Shown: positions 16,306-27,783, counted from the stretch's first letter. The stretch is DNA of 64,000 bases from DASUNQ01 sp035536455 (GCA_035536455.1 DATLOC010000010.1:62001-126000); one strand, 5' to 3'. The notes: a model not told the origin generated them from the sequence alone. A program made the numbers and translations.

Positions 16306-18436
16306 GCGCGCCCGCTTCCGCCCGGCGGAACATGCGGGCGACGAAAGCCTCCATCAGTTTCTGGCGCCGGGCGGCGAGGGTCTCCGCGCCGGCGCTCTCG
16401 AGGGTCGTCACGGGCAGATCCTGGTAGGCCTGGACCATCAAGCTCAGCATCAGGGGCGAGCGGGCCTCGATGAGCATCCCGGAATCGCGTTCCAAGAGGC
16501 TCTTGAGGGCCGCCAGCGGGGGGCCCGCCCGCTCCAGGAAGGCGAAGACCTGATCGCGCGTGAACGGCTGGAGGCGGATGGCGCCGTTCAGGGCGAGGCG
16601 CACCGGCAGCTCCAGGTACTCTTTGAGGCGGCAGCAGACCGCGATGCTCGGCTGCAGGCCGGCCTCGGTAAATGCGTTGACCGCCTCGACACAGGCGCTC
16701 CGGGCCTCCGGCGCCACCTCGTCGAGACCGTCGAGCAACGGCAGCAGCCGGCCCTCGTCGAGCCAGGCACGGCCCACCCTCTTCGGGATCAGGTAGCGGA
16801 CCGCCAGCCGGTCCACCAGCCAGTCGCCGAAGTCCTGTCCAGGGCCCTTCCACGAGGCGAGGTCGAAAAGGACCGGCACGGGGCAGGCGGGATCTTTCTC
16901 GGCCCGGTCGAGGAGGTCCCGAGCCAGCTCCAGGAGGCTGATCGTCTTGCCTGACCCGGGCTCGCCGAGAACGAGCAGCGAGCCGCCCAGCTCTTCGAAG
17001 ACCTCGGCGACGCGCCGCCCGGCGGGCACTGCCGCGGCGCCCGCGTCCGCGGTGTCCGACACCGCGCCGAAGGGGCTCGCCGTCGCCCCCCCCACGATCT
17101 CCATCCCCAGGTCCAAGCGGGCGCTGCGCTGGAGCGAGCGCTCGAGCACCCCTTCGATCCAGAACTGGCGCACTTTGCGCAGCAGGATCAGCAGACCCTT
17201 GCGGGCATCGGGGGCGGCCACGGCCGGCGCCGGAGAAGGCCGCGCCGGGGCCGCCGGCGGCGGCGCGGAGGCCGGCGCCGCGCGGAACAGGGCCCCCGCG
17301 ACGTCGACGCGGAACAGCGTGCCGTCGCGGGCGCGCAGGTGCAGCACCGGCGTGCCCCACTCGACGTTGTCTCCGAGGGCCATCTTGATCGCTTGGCGGG
17401 CCTCCGAAACCGCCGTGTCCACGGCGTCGCCGTCGGCCAGGGAGTCGTAGAACGTCCGGGCGAACTCGATGGCCGCGCGGTCGCTGATCTCGTACTGCAT
17501 CGAGACCACCGCGGGGAGCCCTCGGCTCGCCAGGATCGCCCCGGCGCTCGAGCAGAGGCTCGTCTCGCTGCTGCGGGCACCTTCGCAAGCGTTGAGGACC
17601 GCGAGCTTGAGCGACGCATGGTCGGCCAGCAGCGTCCCCAAATCGCGGGCCGGAAGCCGGTGAGGCTCCCCGCCGCCGCCCGCCTCCGCGTCGAGCAGCA
17701 CCAGCCCCTCGCCCGTCGCTTCGTCGAAGCCGCCGTGGCCGATGAAATGAAAGATGTGCCAGGGCCCTTGCTCCAGGGCCTCGCTCAGGTCCCGCCAGGT
17801 ATGGCCGCCGACCCACTGGAGCCGTACCACGCCCTTGTCCGTCAGGTGCTCGATGGCGAGCGCCATCTGCTCCTGCTCGCGCGCCACGTTCAGACCGTGC
17901 CGCGCGCCCACCATGCCGAGGATCCGGATCGGCGGCTCCAGGGTCAGCGGCTCGATCGGCAGCCCCAACTCGAGGTGGCGCACGATGGGAGTCTCGCGCG
18001 AGAGGCTCAGGTAGTCCTGCTTGAAGTCCGGATCGAAGAGGTACTCCCAGGGCAGGGCGGCGAGGTCGGGGGCCTCGATGCGCAGCCGGAGCCGCAGGCC
18101 CTTGCCCTGGCCGCGGGCCTGCACGAGGCTGGTGTGGTAGCAGGCGTAGAGGGCCTTCTCGCGGGTGAGAGCGGCGAAGAGGTCGCGGCCCAGCTCCTGG
18201 GCGCTCCGCATCCGGTCGAGCGGCGCCTCTTCCGGCCGCGTCGGGGCGAAGCTGCGGCCCGCTCTGCCGGCGCCACGGGCGGCCTCCACCAGGCGCAGGC
18301 GGTCGCGGAAGATCGGGTCGGAAAGCGTCAGCTCGAGGGTGGCGTTCGTCTCCCCCGCCGGCGAGTCCAGGACGGAGACGGCGTAGACGCCCTCGCCGCG
18401 AGGGCTGATCTTCAGCTCGAGCTCCAGGTACTCCAT
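16298..18436 (-). CDS. CHAT protease - NACHT NTPase
   Basis: 712 residues from the ATG at 18436. After a beta-rich leader, the CHAT caspase-like domain has His234 (FHFIGHGGFD) and Cys284 (VLNACEGARSS), preceded by the ALPWEYLFDP block typical of CHAT proteins. An Ala/Pro linker (about 385-410) leads to the NACHT domain. Its Walker A is GEPGSGKT (491-498) and Walker B is LLPLLDGLDE (565-573); the further blocks LDLGMEIVGG and PFTRDQVFAFL follow family style. Such proteins are ATP-switched proteases in bacterial immunity or regulated cell death. The start lies 8 nt after the caspase gene stop, and the gene is followed with overlap by the membrane partner. Confidence 0.85.
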   Translation of the reverse strand: MEYLELELKISPRGEGVYAVSVLDSPAGETNATLELTLSDPIFRDRLRLVEAARGAGRAGRSFAPTRPEEAPLDRMRSAQELGRDLFAALTREKALYACYHTSLVQARGQGKGLRLRLRIEAPDLAALPWEYLFDPDFKQDYLSLSRETPIVRHLELGLPIEPLTLEPPIRILGMVGARHGLNVAREQEQMALAIEHLTDKGVVRLQWVGGHTWRDLSEALEQGPWHIFHFIGHGGFDEATGEGLVLLDAEAGGGGEPHRLPARDLGTLLADHASLKLAVLNACEGARSSETSLCSSAGAILASRGLPAVVSMQYEISDRAAIEFARTFYDSLADGDAVDTAVSEARQAIKMALGDNVEWGTPVLHLRARDGTLFRVDVAGALFRAAPASAPPPAAPARPSPAPAVAAPDARKGLLILLRKVRQFWIEGVLERSLQRSARLDLGMEIVGGATASPFGAVSDTADAGAAAVPAGRRVAEVFEELGGSLLVLGEPGSGKTISLLELARDLLDRAEKDPACPVPVLFDLASWKGPGQDFGDWLVDRLAVRYLIPKRVGRAWLDEGRLLPLLDGLDEVAPEARSACVEAVNAFTEAGLQPSIAVCCRLKEYLELPVRLALNGAIRLQPFTRDQVFAFLERAGPPLAALKSLLERDSGMLIEARSPLMLSLMVQAYQDLPVTTLESAGAETLAARRQKLMEAFVARMFRRAEAGAHA

Positions 18437-18444
18437 GCCGGGCG

Positions 18445-20499
18445 TTACCGCCGCACCCCGATCGCCACCGTGGCCGTCGCCCAGTCGCGCTCCGGCACGT
18501 CCTCGACCCTCGGCGGGGCGAAGCTGCGCGACCCCTCCCCCGACTGGTAGAGGGCGGCCACCCGCTCGAGCGGGTTCTCGCCCCAGACGGCACGGGTCGC
18601 CTCCTGTTCCAGGAACCCGAAGTCGACGGGAGCGCGGGTGACCAGGAGCTTCAGGTGGACGAGCCCGAGGTCCGCGATCTCGCCGGGCTCGGCCGCCCAG
18701 GGGAAACCGGCGGGCAGGTGCAGGGGCAGGCCCCCGGCGAGCTTGAAGGAGTCGCGGCCGACCCGCGTCACCGCGCCTGGGGCCAGCTCCATCCCGCCCG
18801 CCACGTCGACGTCGCCCTGGAACGGGATGAGGAGCTGAATCCTGCCGTCGCTGCCGAACTCGACCAGACTCACGCGGACCGGGGCGTCGAAGCCGTTCTC
18901 GATCTCGAACTCCGCCGCCTCCCCCTCGCGGAAGACCGGGACGCCGTCGCCGGGCGCGGGCTCGGCGGCGATCAGCTCGTCGCCACGCTGGCGGTACGCG
19001 CGCAGCCCGACCCGCCCGCGCAGCCGGCTCGCCGGGTCGGGGTTGTCGAGCGCGAGGAGCGACCGGTAGCGGGCGACGCCGCGGAGGTCGCGGAGCAGGG
19101 CGTCGAGGTCGGCGGGCTGCGGCGGCTGCTCGGACCGCAGGTGCGCCGCGAGGCGCCCGTCGCGGCCGACCGCGGCCCAGGTCCAGGCGGCGAGCGGCCC
19201 CACGCCGGGGCACGGATCGCCGGGTCCGACGCCCGGCCGCGGCGGCAGGCAGCGGACGAGGACGTCGGCGTCGGCGGCGTCCTCGATCCGTTGCAGCAGG
19301 CGGTCGCCGTCGAGGAGGCCGGCGAGGCGGCCGGCCTCTGCGGCCCGCTCCGCCGGCACCGCGAGCGCGAGCCGCAGCCCCGGCGCGGGGAGCCGCTGCT
19401 CGGCGAGGAAGGCGCGCATCCCGGGCTCGGGCTCGCCGCCGCGTCCGGCCTCGAGCCGCCCGCGGGCGGTCGCGGCCGCGACGTCGCCGATGCGCACCGC
19501 CGCCACCTCCTCACCCGCGCTCCGGTCGCGGCTGCCGAAGGCGCGGATCGTCCACAGCGAGCCCGGCGCCACGCCGTGGGCGGCGCCGCCGGCGAGCTCC
19601 ACCTCGTCTCCCGTGCGCGACAGGACCCGCAGGTAGGAGCCCGGCCGCACCTCCTCCGTACCGAACAGCAGCTCGTCCAGCTTGCCCTCGGCCTGCGGGT
19701 GCTGGCGGCCGTAACGCGCGGTGACCGCCGGCGCGACCTGCTCGATGAGATCGCGCCAGGTGACCGCCCGGTCGAGTCGCGCCAGCGCCTCGCCGAGAAA
19801 GAAGGTCAGGGCGCCATGCCGCACGACCTGGGTGCCGTCGAAGACCCGGTGCTCGCTCGCCAGCTCGTCGGCGCGGCAGGCGGCCACCATGACCGCGCGC
19901 CGCCGCCCCGGGAGCCATCCGGCCCGGCCGGCCTCCTCAGGCGCGCTCAAGCTCCGAGTCGCCGCGAGGACGGGCGGCGGCTCGCCGCCGGCGAACATCT
20001 CCGCCGGCGCGCGCAGGTCGGCCTCCACCTCGCGCGTCGCCTCGCCGAACGCGTCGCGGGTGACCGCGCCCGAGTGGCAGCAGTCGAAGAGCAGTGTGAC
20101 GTACGGGGTCTTCTCGTTGACCCGCCGCACCCAGGCGTCGATCTCCTCGTCGATCAGGTCGCGGTTGGGCTTGCTGCCGCGGCCGCTGTCGTGGGTGACC
20201 ATCGACTCGATCATCCGCCCCGGGGCGCGCGGGTCGGCCATCCGCGAGCCGTGCCCCGCATAGAAGAGGACGACGACGTCCTCCTCCCCTGCCGCGGCCG
20301 CCAGCTCCTCGAGCGCCGCCAGGACGCCCGCGCGCGTCGCCTCGGAGTCGCGCAGCGCGCGCGCCTCGGCCTCCGGGAAGCCGAAGCGGTCGACGAGCAG
20401 CGAGCGCATCAGCTCCATGTCGTTGACGCACCCCTCGAGGTCCGCGCCGGCGATCTCGGGGTAGCGGTTGATCCCGATGAGCAGGGCTCGTCTCTCCAT
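18445..20499 (-). CDS. caspase-like peptidase (C14) with C-terminal DUF4384-type region
   Basis: 684 residues from the ATG at 20499. The N-terminal metacaspase-like domain opens with RRALLIGINRYPEIAGADLEGC and contains His83 (LFYAGHGSR) and Cys141 (LLFDCCHSG), so the dyad is intact. A middle Ala-rich region follows. The C-terminal domain (GVPVFREGEAAEFEIENGFDAPVRVSLVEFGSDG, IQLLIPF, ending in FAPPRVEDVPERDWATATVAI) resembles the DUF4384 sandwich often fused to bacterial caspases. It lacks a signal peptide, so it is probably cytoplasmic. It is the first gene of a three-gene operon with CHAT-NACHT and its membrane tail, suggesting one proteolytic cascade. Confidence 0.85.
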   Translation of the reverse strand: MERRALLIGINRYPEIAGADLEGCVNDMELMRSLLVDRFGFPEAEARALRDSEATRAGVLAALEELAAAAGEEDVVVLFYAGHGSRMADPRAPGRMIESMVTHDSGRGSKPNRDLIDEEIDAWVRRVNEKTPYVTLLFDCCHSGAVTRDAFGEATREVEADLRAPAEMFAGGEPPPVLAATRSLSAPEEAGRAGWLPGRRRAVMVAACRADELASEHRVFDGTQVVRHGALTFFLGEALARLDRAVTWRDLIEQVAPAVTARYGRQHPQAEGKLDELLFGTEEVRPGSYLRVLSRTGDEVELAGGAAHGVAPGSLWTIRAFGSRDRSAGEEVAAVRIGDVAAATARGRLEAGRGGEPEPGMRAFLAEQRLPAPGLRLALAVPAERAAEAGRLAGLLDGDRLLQRIEDAADADVLVRCLPPRPGVGPGDPCPGVGPLAAWTWAAVGRDGRLAAHLRSEQPPQPADLDALLRDLRGVARYRSLLALDNPDPASRLRGRVGLRAYRQRGDELIAAEPAPGDGVPVFREGEAAEFEIENGFDAPVRVSLVEFGSDGRIQLLIPFQGDVDVAGGMELAPGAVTRVGRDSFKLAGGLPLHLPAGFPWAAEPGEIADLGLVHLKLLVTRAPVDFGFLEQEATRAVWGENPLERVAALYQSGEGSRSFAPPRVEDVPERDWATATVAIGVRR

Positions 20500-20605
20500 C
20501 CTCGCGCCCTCCCGCGGAGGCCCCGGCCGCTCGTTTGTCAGAGTGGTGGCAGCATAGCATTCGCCTTCCGCTATCTTTCCGACAGACGGCGCTTGAATCG
20601 CAAAA

Positions 20606-20619
20606 GAGCGATATCGCTC
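20606..20619. promoter_or_regulatory. 14-bp perfect palindrome in a divergent intergenic region
   Basis: GAGCGATATCGCTC lies between the divergent caspase operon (starts 20499) and the lipoprotein gene (starts 20718). It is a candidate operator for a dimeric regulator. The rest of this 218-nt gap shows no convincing -10/-35 pair. Confidence 0.35.
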
Positions 20620-20717
20620 CGCGGCGACGAGAGTTGGCGCGGAGTTGACCTTCTCCACGAAGCGTGTCAGAAATGGCGCGCAAATCGGTCCACAATCGAC
20701 TCAACGAAGGGGGAAGA

Positions 20718-23666
20718 ATGAAGAGCATGCTGCTTCGTCGGCACGTGGTGGTTTTCGCCGCCTTTCTCATCCCGCTGCTCGCCGCCTCGTGCACGATCCA
20801 GCGCGCGATGGTCAAGCCCGAGGGCGCGAGCGGGGGGAAGAAGGCTCCGGCCGCGCTGGCCAACAAGATGGCGCAGGCGCAGAAGTTCGCGCCCTGGGAC
20901 GAAACAAGGCTGCAGGACGCCGGCCCCGCCAGCTTCGCCGAGCAGGACTGGCTGGAGAAGAACACGGACGGCCAGGGGAACGGGCCCACTCCGCTCAGCG
21001 CTCTCAGCGGGGCGCTCGCCGGCTGGAAGGGGTTCAAGGCGCGGCCGGCCGAGGGGGGCGGGGCGTGGCAGCCGTTCGGCCCCACCAACGGCATCAACGA
21101 CCTGGCCAACCCGTACCGCGACCGCTCCGTGTACAACGCGGGGACCGAGAACTTCAGCGGCCGCACGGTCCACGCCGTGATCTCGCCGGACTGCACGGCG
21201 GGCGATTGCACCCTGTGGATCGCCAATGCCAACGGCGGCGTCTGGCGGACCGCCGACGCGCTCGCTCCAGAGCCGGCGTGGGAGTACGTCTCGTATGCCT
21301 TCGAGCAGAACAACGTCTCGTCCCTCGCGCTCGACCCCAACGACGCCAGCCACAGGACGCTGTGGGCCGGCACCGGCGAGCCCAACGCCTGCGGCAGCGG
21401 CTGTGAGGCCGGGGTCGGCGTCTACGTGTCGACCAACGGCGGCAACTCCTGGAGCGGCCCGCTCGGCGTGGAGGCCTTCTTCGGCCGCGCCGCCGGCACG
21501 GTCGAGGTCAAGCCGGGCGACCCCAACACCATCTTCGTCGGCGCCGGCCGCGGCGTCGTGGGCGTCAGCAACACCTGCTGCGGCGGCGCCGACGCGCTAA
21601 TTCCCGGCGCGCCGCACTTCGGGGTCTGGCGGTCGCAGGACCGCGGCCAGACCTGGGAGCTGGTCAACCAGGGCGACGCCGCGCTCTGCACCGCGTTCAC
21701 CCCCGATCAGGTGTCCTTGAACGGCACGCCCTGCTCGCCGCGCGGCGCCCGCCGCGTGAAATTCGACCCGGTCGATCCGAACACGGTCTACGCCTCGTTC
21801 TTCGCCCGCGGCATCTGGCGCTCGAAGTCGAACGGCGATCCGGGAACCTGGGAGCAGATCATGCCGCGGCTCGGGCCCGCCACGGTCACCACCGAGCGCG
21901 CCGAGTTCGACGTCGTCGAGCTGCCGAGCGGCGAGACGCGGATGTACGTCGGCGTCGGCGGCGGCGGCCTCTTCGCCCGCTTCCGCCGCAACGACGCGGT
22001 GCGCAACCCGGCCGCCGCCACGGTCGCGGCCTCCTGGGTGACCACCACTAGCTCTGTCGTCAACTCGCCGGGCTACTCCAGCTTCGGCTTCTGCGACGGG
22101 CAGTGCTCCTACGACAGCTACGTGTACGTCCCGCCGGCGTCGTCGGGGGCCACGGTCGACACCGTCTACCTCTCGGGCGCCAACCAGTACAACGAGAACA
22201 ACTACGCCCCCAGCACCAGCGGGCGGTCGAACGGCCGCGCCGTCCTGGTCTCCACCGACGCCGGGGCGACGTTCACCGACCTGACCGAGGACAGCCGCAG
22301 CAACACTCAGCCGGGCGCGCTGCACCCGGACCACCACGCGGTGGTGGTCAACCCGACGAACTGGATGCAGTTCTTCGACTTCGGGGACGGCGGCGTCAAC
22401 CGCTCGGACGGCGTCTTCGTCGACGAGTCGGCCGACTGCGCGGCGCCGCCGAAGTCCTACACCGGCGGGAACCGCACGTTCTGCGAGCTGGTGCTGTCGC
22501 GGGTGCCGCAGGAGCTCAAGGCGATCAACAAGGGCCTGCGGACCCTCCACTTCTACCAGGTCGAGTACGACCGGACGAACCCGGACCGGCTCGCCGGCGG
22601 CACCCAGGACAACGGCTCGTGGGAGACGCTGGGCGACAAGGACACCTGGGTCAACGTCAACGTCGCCGACGGCGGCCACAACGCCTTCGACGCGCCGGGG
22701 CCGGGCCACGATCCGGAGTTCGCGCTGACCTCCTTCCAGGTCGGCCAGCTCTCGGTGCGCTACAACTCGCTCGACCAGTCCGACGTCAACTGGATCTCGG
22801 ACACCCTGTTCATCCTCTTCAACGAGGCCTCGCCGTTCATCACCAGCGCGATCACCGACCCGGTGACGCCGGGCACCCTCTTCACCGGCCGCGAGCACGT
22901 GTTCCGCTCGAAGAACTGGGGCCGCGCCGTCGGGCTGACCAAGGCCAAGCACCGGCAGCACTGCAACATCTGGACCGGCGACGGCGACATCGACGAGGAC
23001 GGCACCTACGAGCCGCTCACCGACCTCTGCGACGACTGGAGGGCGCTGGGCAATCAGACCGCGGCCGGCAGGCTGACCAACGCGGTCTTCGGCGACCGCG
23101 CCGGCGGGCACATCTCCACGGTGGAGCGCGCCTACAGCGACACCAGCACGCTGTGGGCGACGACGAGCACCGGCCGCGTCTTCATCTCCAAGAACGTCGA
23201 CAACGCGGACCCCACGACCGTCACCTTCACCCGGCTCGACAGCCTGGCCGCCAACGACCCGCCGCGCTACCCGACGGCGATCTTCGTCGACCGCACCAAC
23301 CCGAACCACGCCTGGATCAGCTACAGCGGCTTCACCGCCAAGACGCCGCTCACGCCGGGCCACATCTTCGAAGTGACCTACAACCCCGGGGCGGGAACGG
23401 CGACGTTCACGATGCTCGACTCGCTGGACCCGGAAAAGAACTACCCGGACATCCCGGCCAACGCGATCGTCGTCACCAACGCGGGCTCCATCTACGTCGG
23501 CAACAGCTTCGGAGTCGCGGTGAAGAAGGCCGGCACCGACAAGTGGAAGCCCTCGCCGGCCGGTCTGCCCAACGTCAACGTGGCCGACCTGGTCTACATG
23601 CCGGAGAGGGACTCCCTCTTGGCCGGTACGCACGGCCAGGGCATCTGGAAGCTGAAGGTGAAGTAA
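20718..23666 (+). CDS. secreted beta-propeller lipoprotein (BNR/sortilin-like repeats)
   Basis: 982 residues from the ATG at 20718, behind a GAAGGGGG ribosome site. The signal peptide ends in the lipobox LLAASC, so it is probably a lipid-anchored exported protein. The body has BNR/VPS10-like blade motifs, e.g. GVYVSTNGGNSWSG, GVWRSQDRGQTWELV, AVLVSTDAGATFTDL, and repeated LALDPNDASHRTLWAGTGEP-type strands, as in glycosidase-like and sortilin-like propellers. No sialidase catalytic set (Arg triad, Asp box plus Tyr/Glu) is evident, so binding is more likely than catalysis. An upstream in-frame ATG at 20664 is rejected because it would bury the signal peptide. A terminator follows. Confidence 0.8.
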   Translation: MKSMLLRRHVVVFAAFLIPLLAASCTIQRAMVKPEGASGGKKAPAALANKMAQAQKFAPWDETRLQDAGPASFAEQDWLEKNTDGQGNGPTPLSALSGALAGWKGFKARPAEGGGAWQPFGPTNGINDLANPYRDRSVYNAGTENFSGRTVHAVISPDCTAGDCTLWIANANGGVWRTADALAPEPAWEYVSYAFEQNNVSSLALDPNDASHRTLWAGTGEPNACGSGCEAGVGVYVSTNGGNSWSGPLGVEAFFGRAAGTVEVKPGDPNTIFVGAGRGVVGVSNTCCGGADALIPGAPHFGVWRSQDRGQTWELVNQGDAALCTAFTPDQVSLNGTPCSPRGARRVKFDPVDPNTVYASFFARGIWRSKSNGDPGTWEQIMPRLGPATVTTERAEFDVVELPSGETRMYVGVGGGGLFARFRRNDAVRNPAAATVAASWVTTTSSVVNSPGYSSFGFCDGQCSYDSYVYVPPASSGATVDTVYLSGANQYNENNYAPSTSGRSNGRAVLVSTDAGATFTDLTEDSRSNTQPGALHPDHHAVVVNPTNWMQFFDFGDGGVNRSDGVFVDESADCAAPPKSYTGGNRTFCELVLSRVPQELKAINKGLRTLHFYQVEYDRTNPDRLAGGTQDNGSWETLGDKDTWVNVNVADGGHNAFDAPGPGHDPEFALTSFQVGQLSVRYNSLDQSDVNWISDTLFILFNEASPFITSAITDPVTPGTLFTGREHVFRSKNWGRAVGLTKAKHRQHCNIWTGDGDIDEDGTYEPLTDLCDDWRALGNQTAAGRLTNAVFGDRAGGHISTVERAYSDTSTLWATTSTGRVFISKNVDNADPTTVTFTRLDSLAANDPPRYPTAIFVDRTNPNHAWISYSGFTAKTPLTPGHIFEVTYNPGAGTATFTMLDSLDPEKNYPDIPANAIVVTNAGSIYVGNSFGVAVKKAGTDKWKPSPAGLPNVNVADLVYMPERDSLLAGTHGQGIWKLKVK

Positions 23667-23702
23667 GCGGAGGAGGGATCCTGCGGTAGCTGGCGGCGGG
23701 TC

Positions 23703-23732
23703 GCGGCGACGCGGTCCGCCGCTTTTCTTTTT
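23703..23732 (+). terminator. rho-independent terminator after the propeller gene
   Basis: GCGGCG stem (23703-23708), loop ACGCGGTC, CGCCGC (23717-23722), then TTTTCTTTTT. Confidence 0.7.
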
Positions 23733-23829
23733 CCGGCGGCGAAGGGCCAACCGGGCCCGCGGCGCTGCGTCTAAGGAGAAGCAGCGCGGCCGCCGGCCCG
23801 GCGGCGCGCTCTTCAGAGGAGACGATCCG

Positions 23830-24708
23830 ATGCGCATTCACTCGCTGTACTTCGCGGCCGCGGCCCTGCTGCTCGCGTCCGCGCCCGCCTGCGCCGACGG
23901 TTTCAACGTCAGCACGCGGGGGGACGACATCCGCGACTGCTCGGACCTCGAAGTCACTGCCCACGGCCGGCGGGTGGCGCGGGCCGAGGAATCCTTCACC
24001 CTGCCGGCGCCCCGCGGCGCGCGGCTGGTCGTCGAGGGTTCGCGCAACGGCGGCGTCTACGTCACCGGCGGCGCCGGGCGGGACTACGAGGTGCAGGTCT
24101 GCAAGGCCGCCGTGGCGGGCACGCAGGAGGCCGCGGAGCGGCAGCTCGCGCGCATCCGTGTCGAGTCCGGCGATGGCCGGCTCGCCGGCAGCGGGCCGGG
24201 CGGCGGCGACTGGCTGGTCTACTTCCTGATCGCGGCGCCGCGCGACGCGGCCATGGACGTGGCGGTGCGCAACGGCCCGCTCGCCGTGCGCGACACCGCC
24301 GGCGACTTCCGGCTGCGCGCCGAGAACGGACCGATTGCGCTGCGCGGCACCGAAGGCGCCTACGACGTCGCGGTGCAGAACGGTCCGGTCTCGATCTCCG
24401 GCGGCGGCGACGACGTGAAGGTGCGCGCCAACAACGGCCCCATCTCGGTGCGCCTCGCCGACGGCGACTGGGACGGCGAGGGCCTCGACGCCCGCGCGGT
24501 CAACGGCCCGCTCAGCCTCTCGGTCGGCGAGTCCTTCCGCTCCGGCGTCGTCGTCGAGGCCTCCGGCAACTCCCCTTGGAGCTGCTCCGGCTGCGCCGCC
24601 GCCCGCCGCACCTGGCAAGACGAAGGCCGCCGCTTCGAGCTCGGCGAAGGCCCCGTCCGCGTGCGCCTCTCGACGGTCAACGGACCGGTATCGATCAAGG
24701 TGCGCTGA
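23830..24708 (+). CDS. secreted DUF4097-like beta-helix protein
   Basis: 292 residues with a cleavable signal peptide (LYFAAAALLLASAPACA). The rest is short beta-strand repeats marked by NGP: AVRNGPLAVRD, AENGPIALRG, VQNGPVSISG, ANNGPISVRL, AVNGPLSLSV, TVNGPVSIKV. This repeated strand-turn pattern is the DUF4097 (adhesin-like) fold, often extracytoplasmic and of unknown function. The AGAGGAGA ribosome site precedes the ATG. It is monocistronic between a terminator and convergent uvrB. Confidence 0.75.
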   Translation: MRIHSLYFAAAALLLASAPACADGFNVSTRGDDIRDCSDLEVTAHGRRVARAEESFTLPAPRGARLVVEGSRNGGVYVTGGAGRDYEVQVCKAAVAGTQEAAERQLARIRVESGDGRLAGSGPGGGDWLVYFLIAAPRDAAMDVAVRNGPLAVRDTAGDFRLRAENGPIALRGTEGAYDVAVQNGPVSISGGGDDVKVRANNGPISVRLADGDWDGEGLDARAVNGPLSLSVGESFRSGVVVEASGNSPWSCSGCAAARRTWQDEGRRFELGEGPVRVRLSTVNGPVSIKVR

Positions 24709-24721
24709 GCGGGGCTGTTCC

Positions 24722-26716
<1,995 letters not shown>

Positions 26717-26725
26717 ACGGCGATT

Positions 26726-27508
26726 CTAACCAGCGGGAGGGGGCGCTTCCTTCCGCCGCAGCTCGGCGATGAGGCGGGGGGAGGTGGCGCGGTGCCAGGG
26801 GGTGCGGTCGTAGTCGCCCCAGAGGTTGGTGACGGCGAGGCCGGCGGTGCGGGCGCGGCGCTGCAGCTCGGCGAGCGACCAGAGGCGGCCGCGGAAGCTG
26901 GCCGCGACGGCAGGCGCGCCGGGAGGCTCGTAGGTGAAGCGCACGGCGCAGACGCGGCTCCCCGGCTCGCAGCGCAAGACCTCCTCCACCGCCAGGCCGC
27001 CAGCAACGCGGTGCGCGATGACGAGCCCGGCGCGCGACGCGGCCACCCGCCGCCGGCGCGGCGAGAGCCAGGCGGCGTCGAGGACGAAGCGCCCGTCCGG
27101 CGCCAAGTGGCGGGCCGCGGCGCGCAGCGCCCGGTCCCGGTCGGCGTCGTTCAGGAGATGGACAAAGGGGTCGTCCACGGCGGCGACGAGGTCGAAGACG
27201 GCGCGCAGCCGAAGATCACGGGCGTCGGCCGCGAGAAGCCGTACGTTGGCCAGTCCCGCCAGCCCTCGCCGCGCCACGGCGAGCAGCTCGGGCGCGACGT
27301 CGAAGGCCGTGACCGCGCCGGCCGTTTGTGCGAGGAAGGCGGTCGCCCGCCCCGTGCCGCAGCCGATCTCCAGCACCCGGCACCCCGGCGGCTCCCCCGC
27401 CGCCGCGCTCCAGAACGGCCCGTCGCCGCGCCCGGCGAGCTCACGCTCGTAGAATGGCAGGATGCGCCGGTAGTAGGCACGGACCTCCTCGGCGCTCTCT
27501 CGTCGCAC
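26726..27508 (-). CDS. class I SAM-dependent methyltransferase
   Basis: 260 residues from a GTG start. SAM-binding motif I is CRVLEIGCGTGRATAFL, the acidic motif II is VTAFDVAPELL, and motif IV is VFDLVAAVDDPFVHLLN, followed by LAPDGRFVLDA. The family is the broad methyltransferase 11/25 type and the substrate cannot be told. It precedes uvrB with a 9-nt gap and is divergent from dodecin. Confidence 0.85.
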   Translation of the reverse strand: MRRESAEEVRAYYRRILPFYERELAGRGDGPFWSAAAGEPPGCRVLEIGCGTGRATAFLAQTAGAVTAFDVAPELLAVARRGLAGLANVRLLAADARDLRLRAVFDLVAAVDDPFVHLLNDADRDRALRAAARHLAPDGRFVLDAAWLSPRRRRVAASRAGLVIAHRVAGGLAVEEVLRCEPGSRVCAVRFTYEPPGAPAVAASFRGRLWSLAELQRRARTAGLAVTNLWGDYDRTPWHRATSPRLIAELRRKEAPPPAG

Positions 27509-27579
27509 GCGCTCTCCGGCCTCCCCTCTCCACTACGATACTGTGCAGAGACAAGAGGCACAGCCAAAGGAGAAACCCC

Positions 27580-27783
27580 ATGTCCGTGGCCAAGATCATC
27601 GAGATCAGCAGCGACTCCACCGTCAGCTTCGAGGACGCCATCCGCGACGGCCTCCGCCGGGCGGGCAAGACGGTCAAGAACATCAAGCGCGCCTGGGTCG
27701 CGGATCACCTCGTGGAAGTGACGGGGAACGAGATCACCTCGTTCCGCGTCCACCTCAAGATCACCTTCGTCGTCGACGACTAA
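27580..27783 (+). CDS. dodecin, flavin-binding storage protein
   Basis: 67 residues, exact dodecin size. It matches from VAKIIEISSDSTVSFEDAIRDG through VKNIKRAWVADHLVEVTGNEI to FRVHLKITFVVDD, including the conserved Trp that sandwiches the flavin and the Gln/Asn-region loops. Dodecins assemble as hollow dodecamers that sequester flavins. The AAAGGAGA ribosome site is 8 nt before the ATG. Confidence 0.93.
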   Translation: MSVAKIIEISSDSTVSFEDAIRDGLRRAGKTVKNIKRAWVADHLVEVTGNEITSFRVHLKITFVVDD

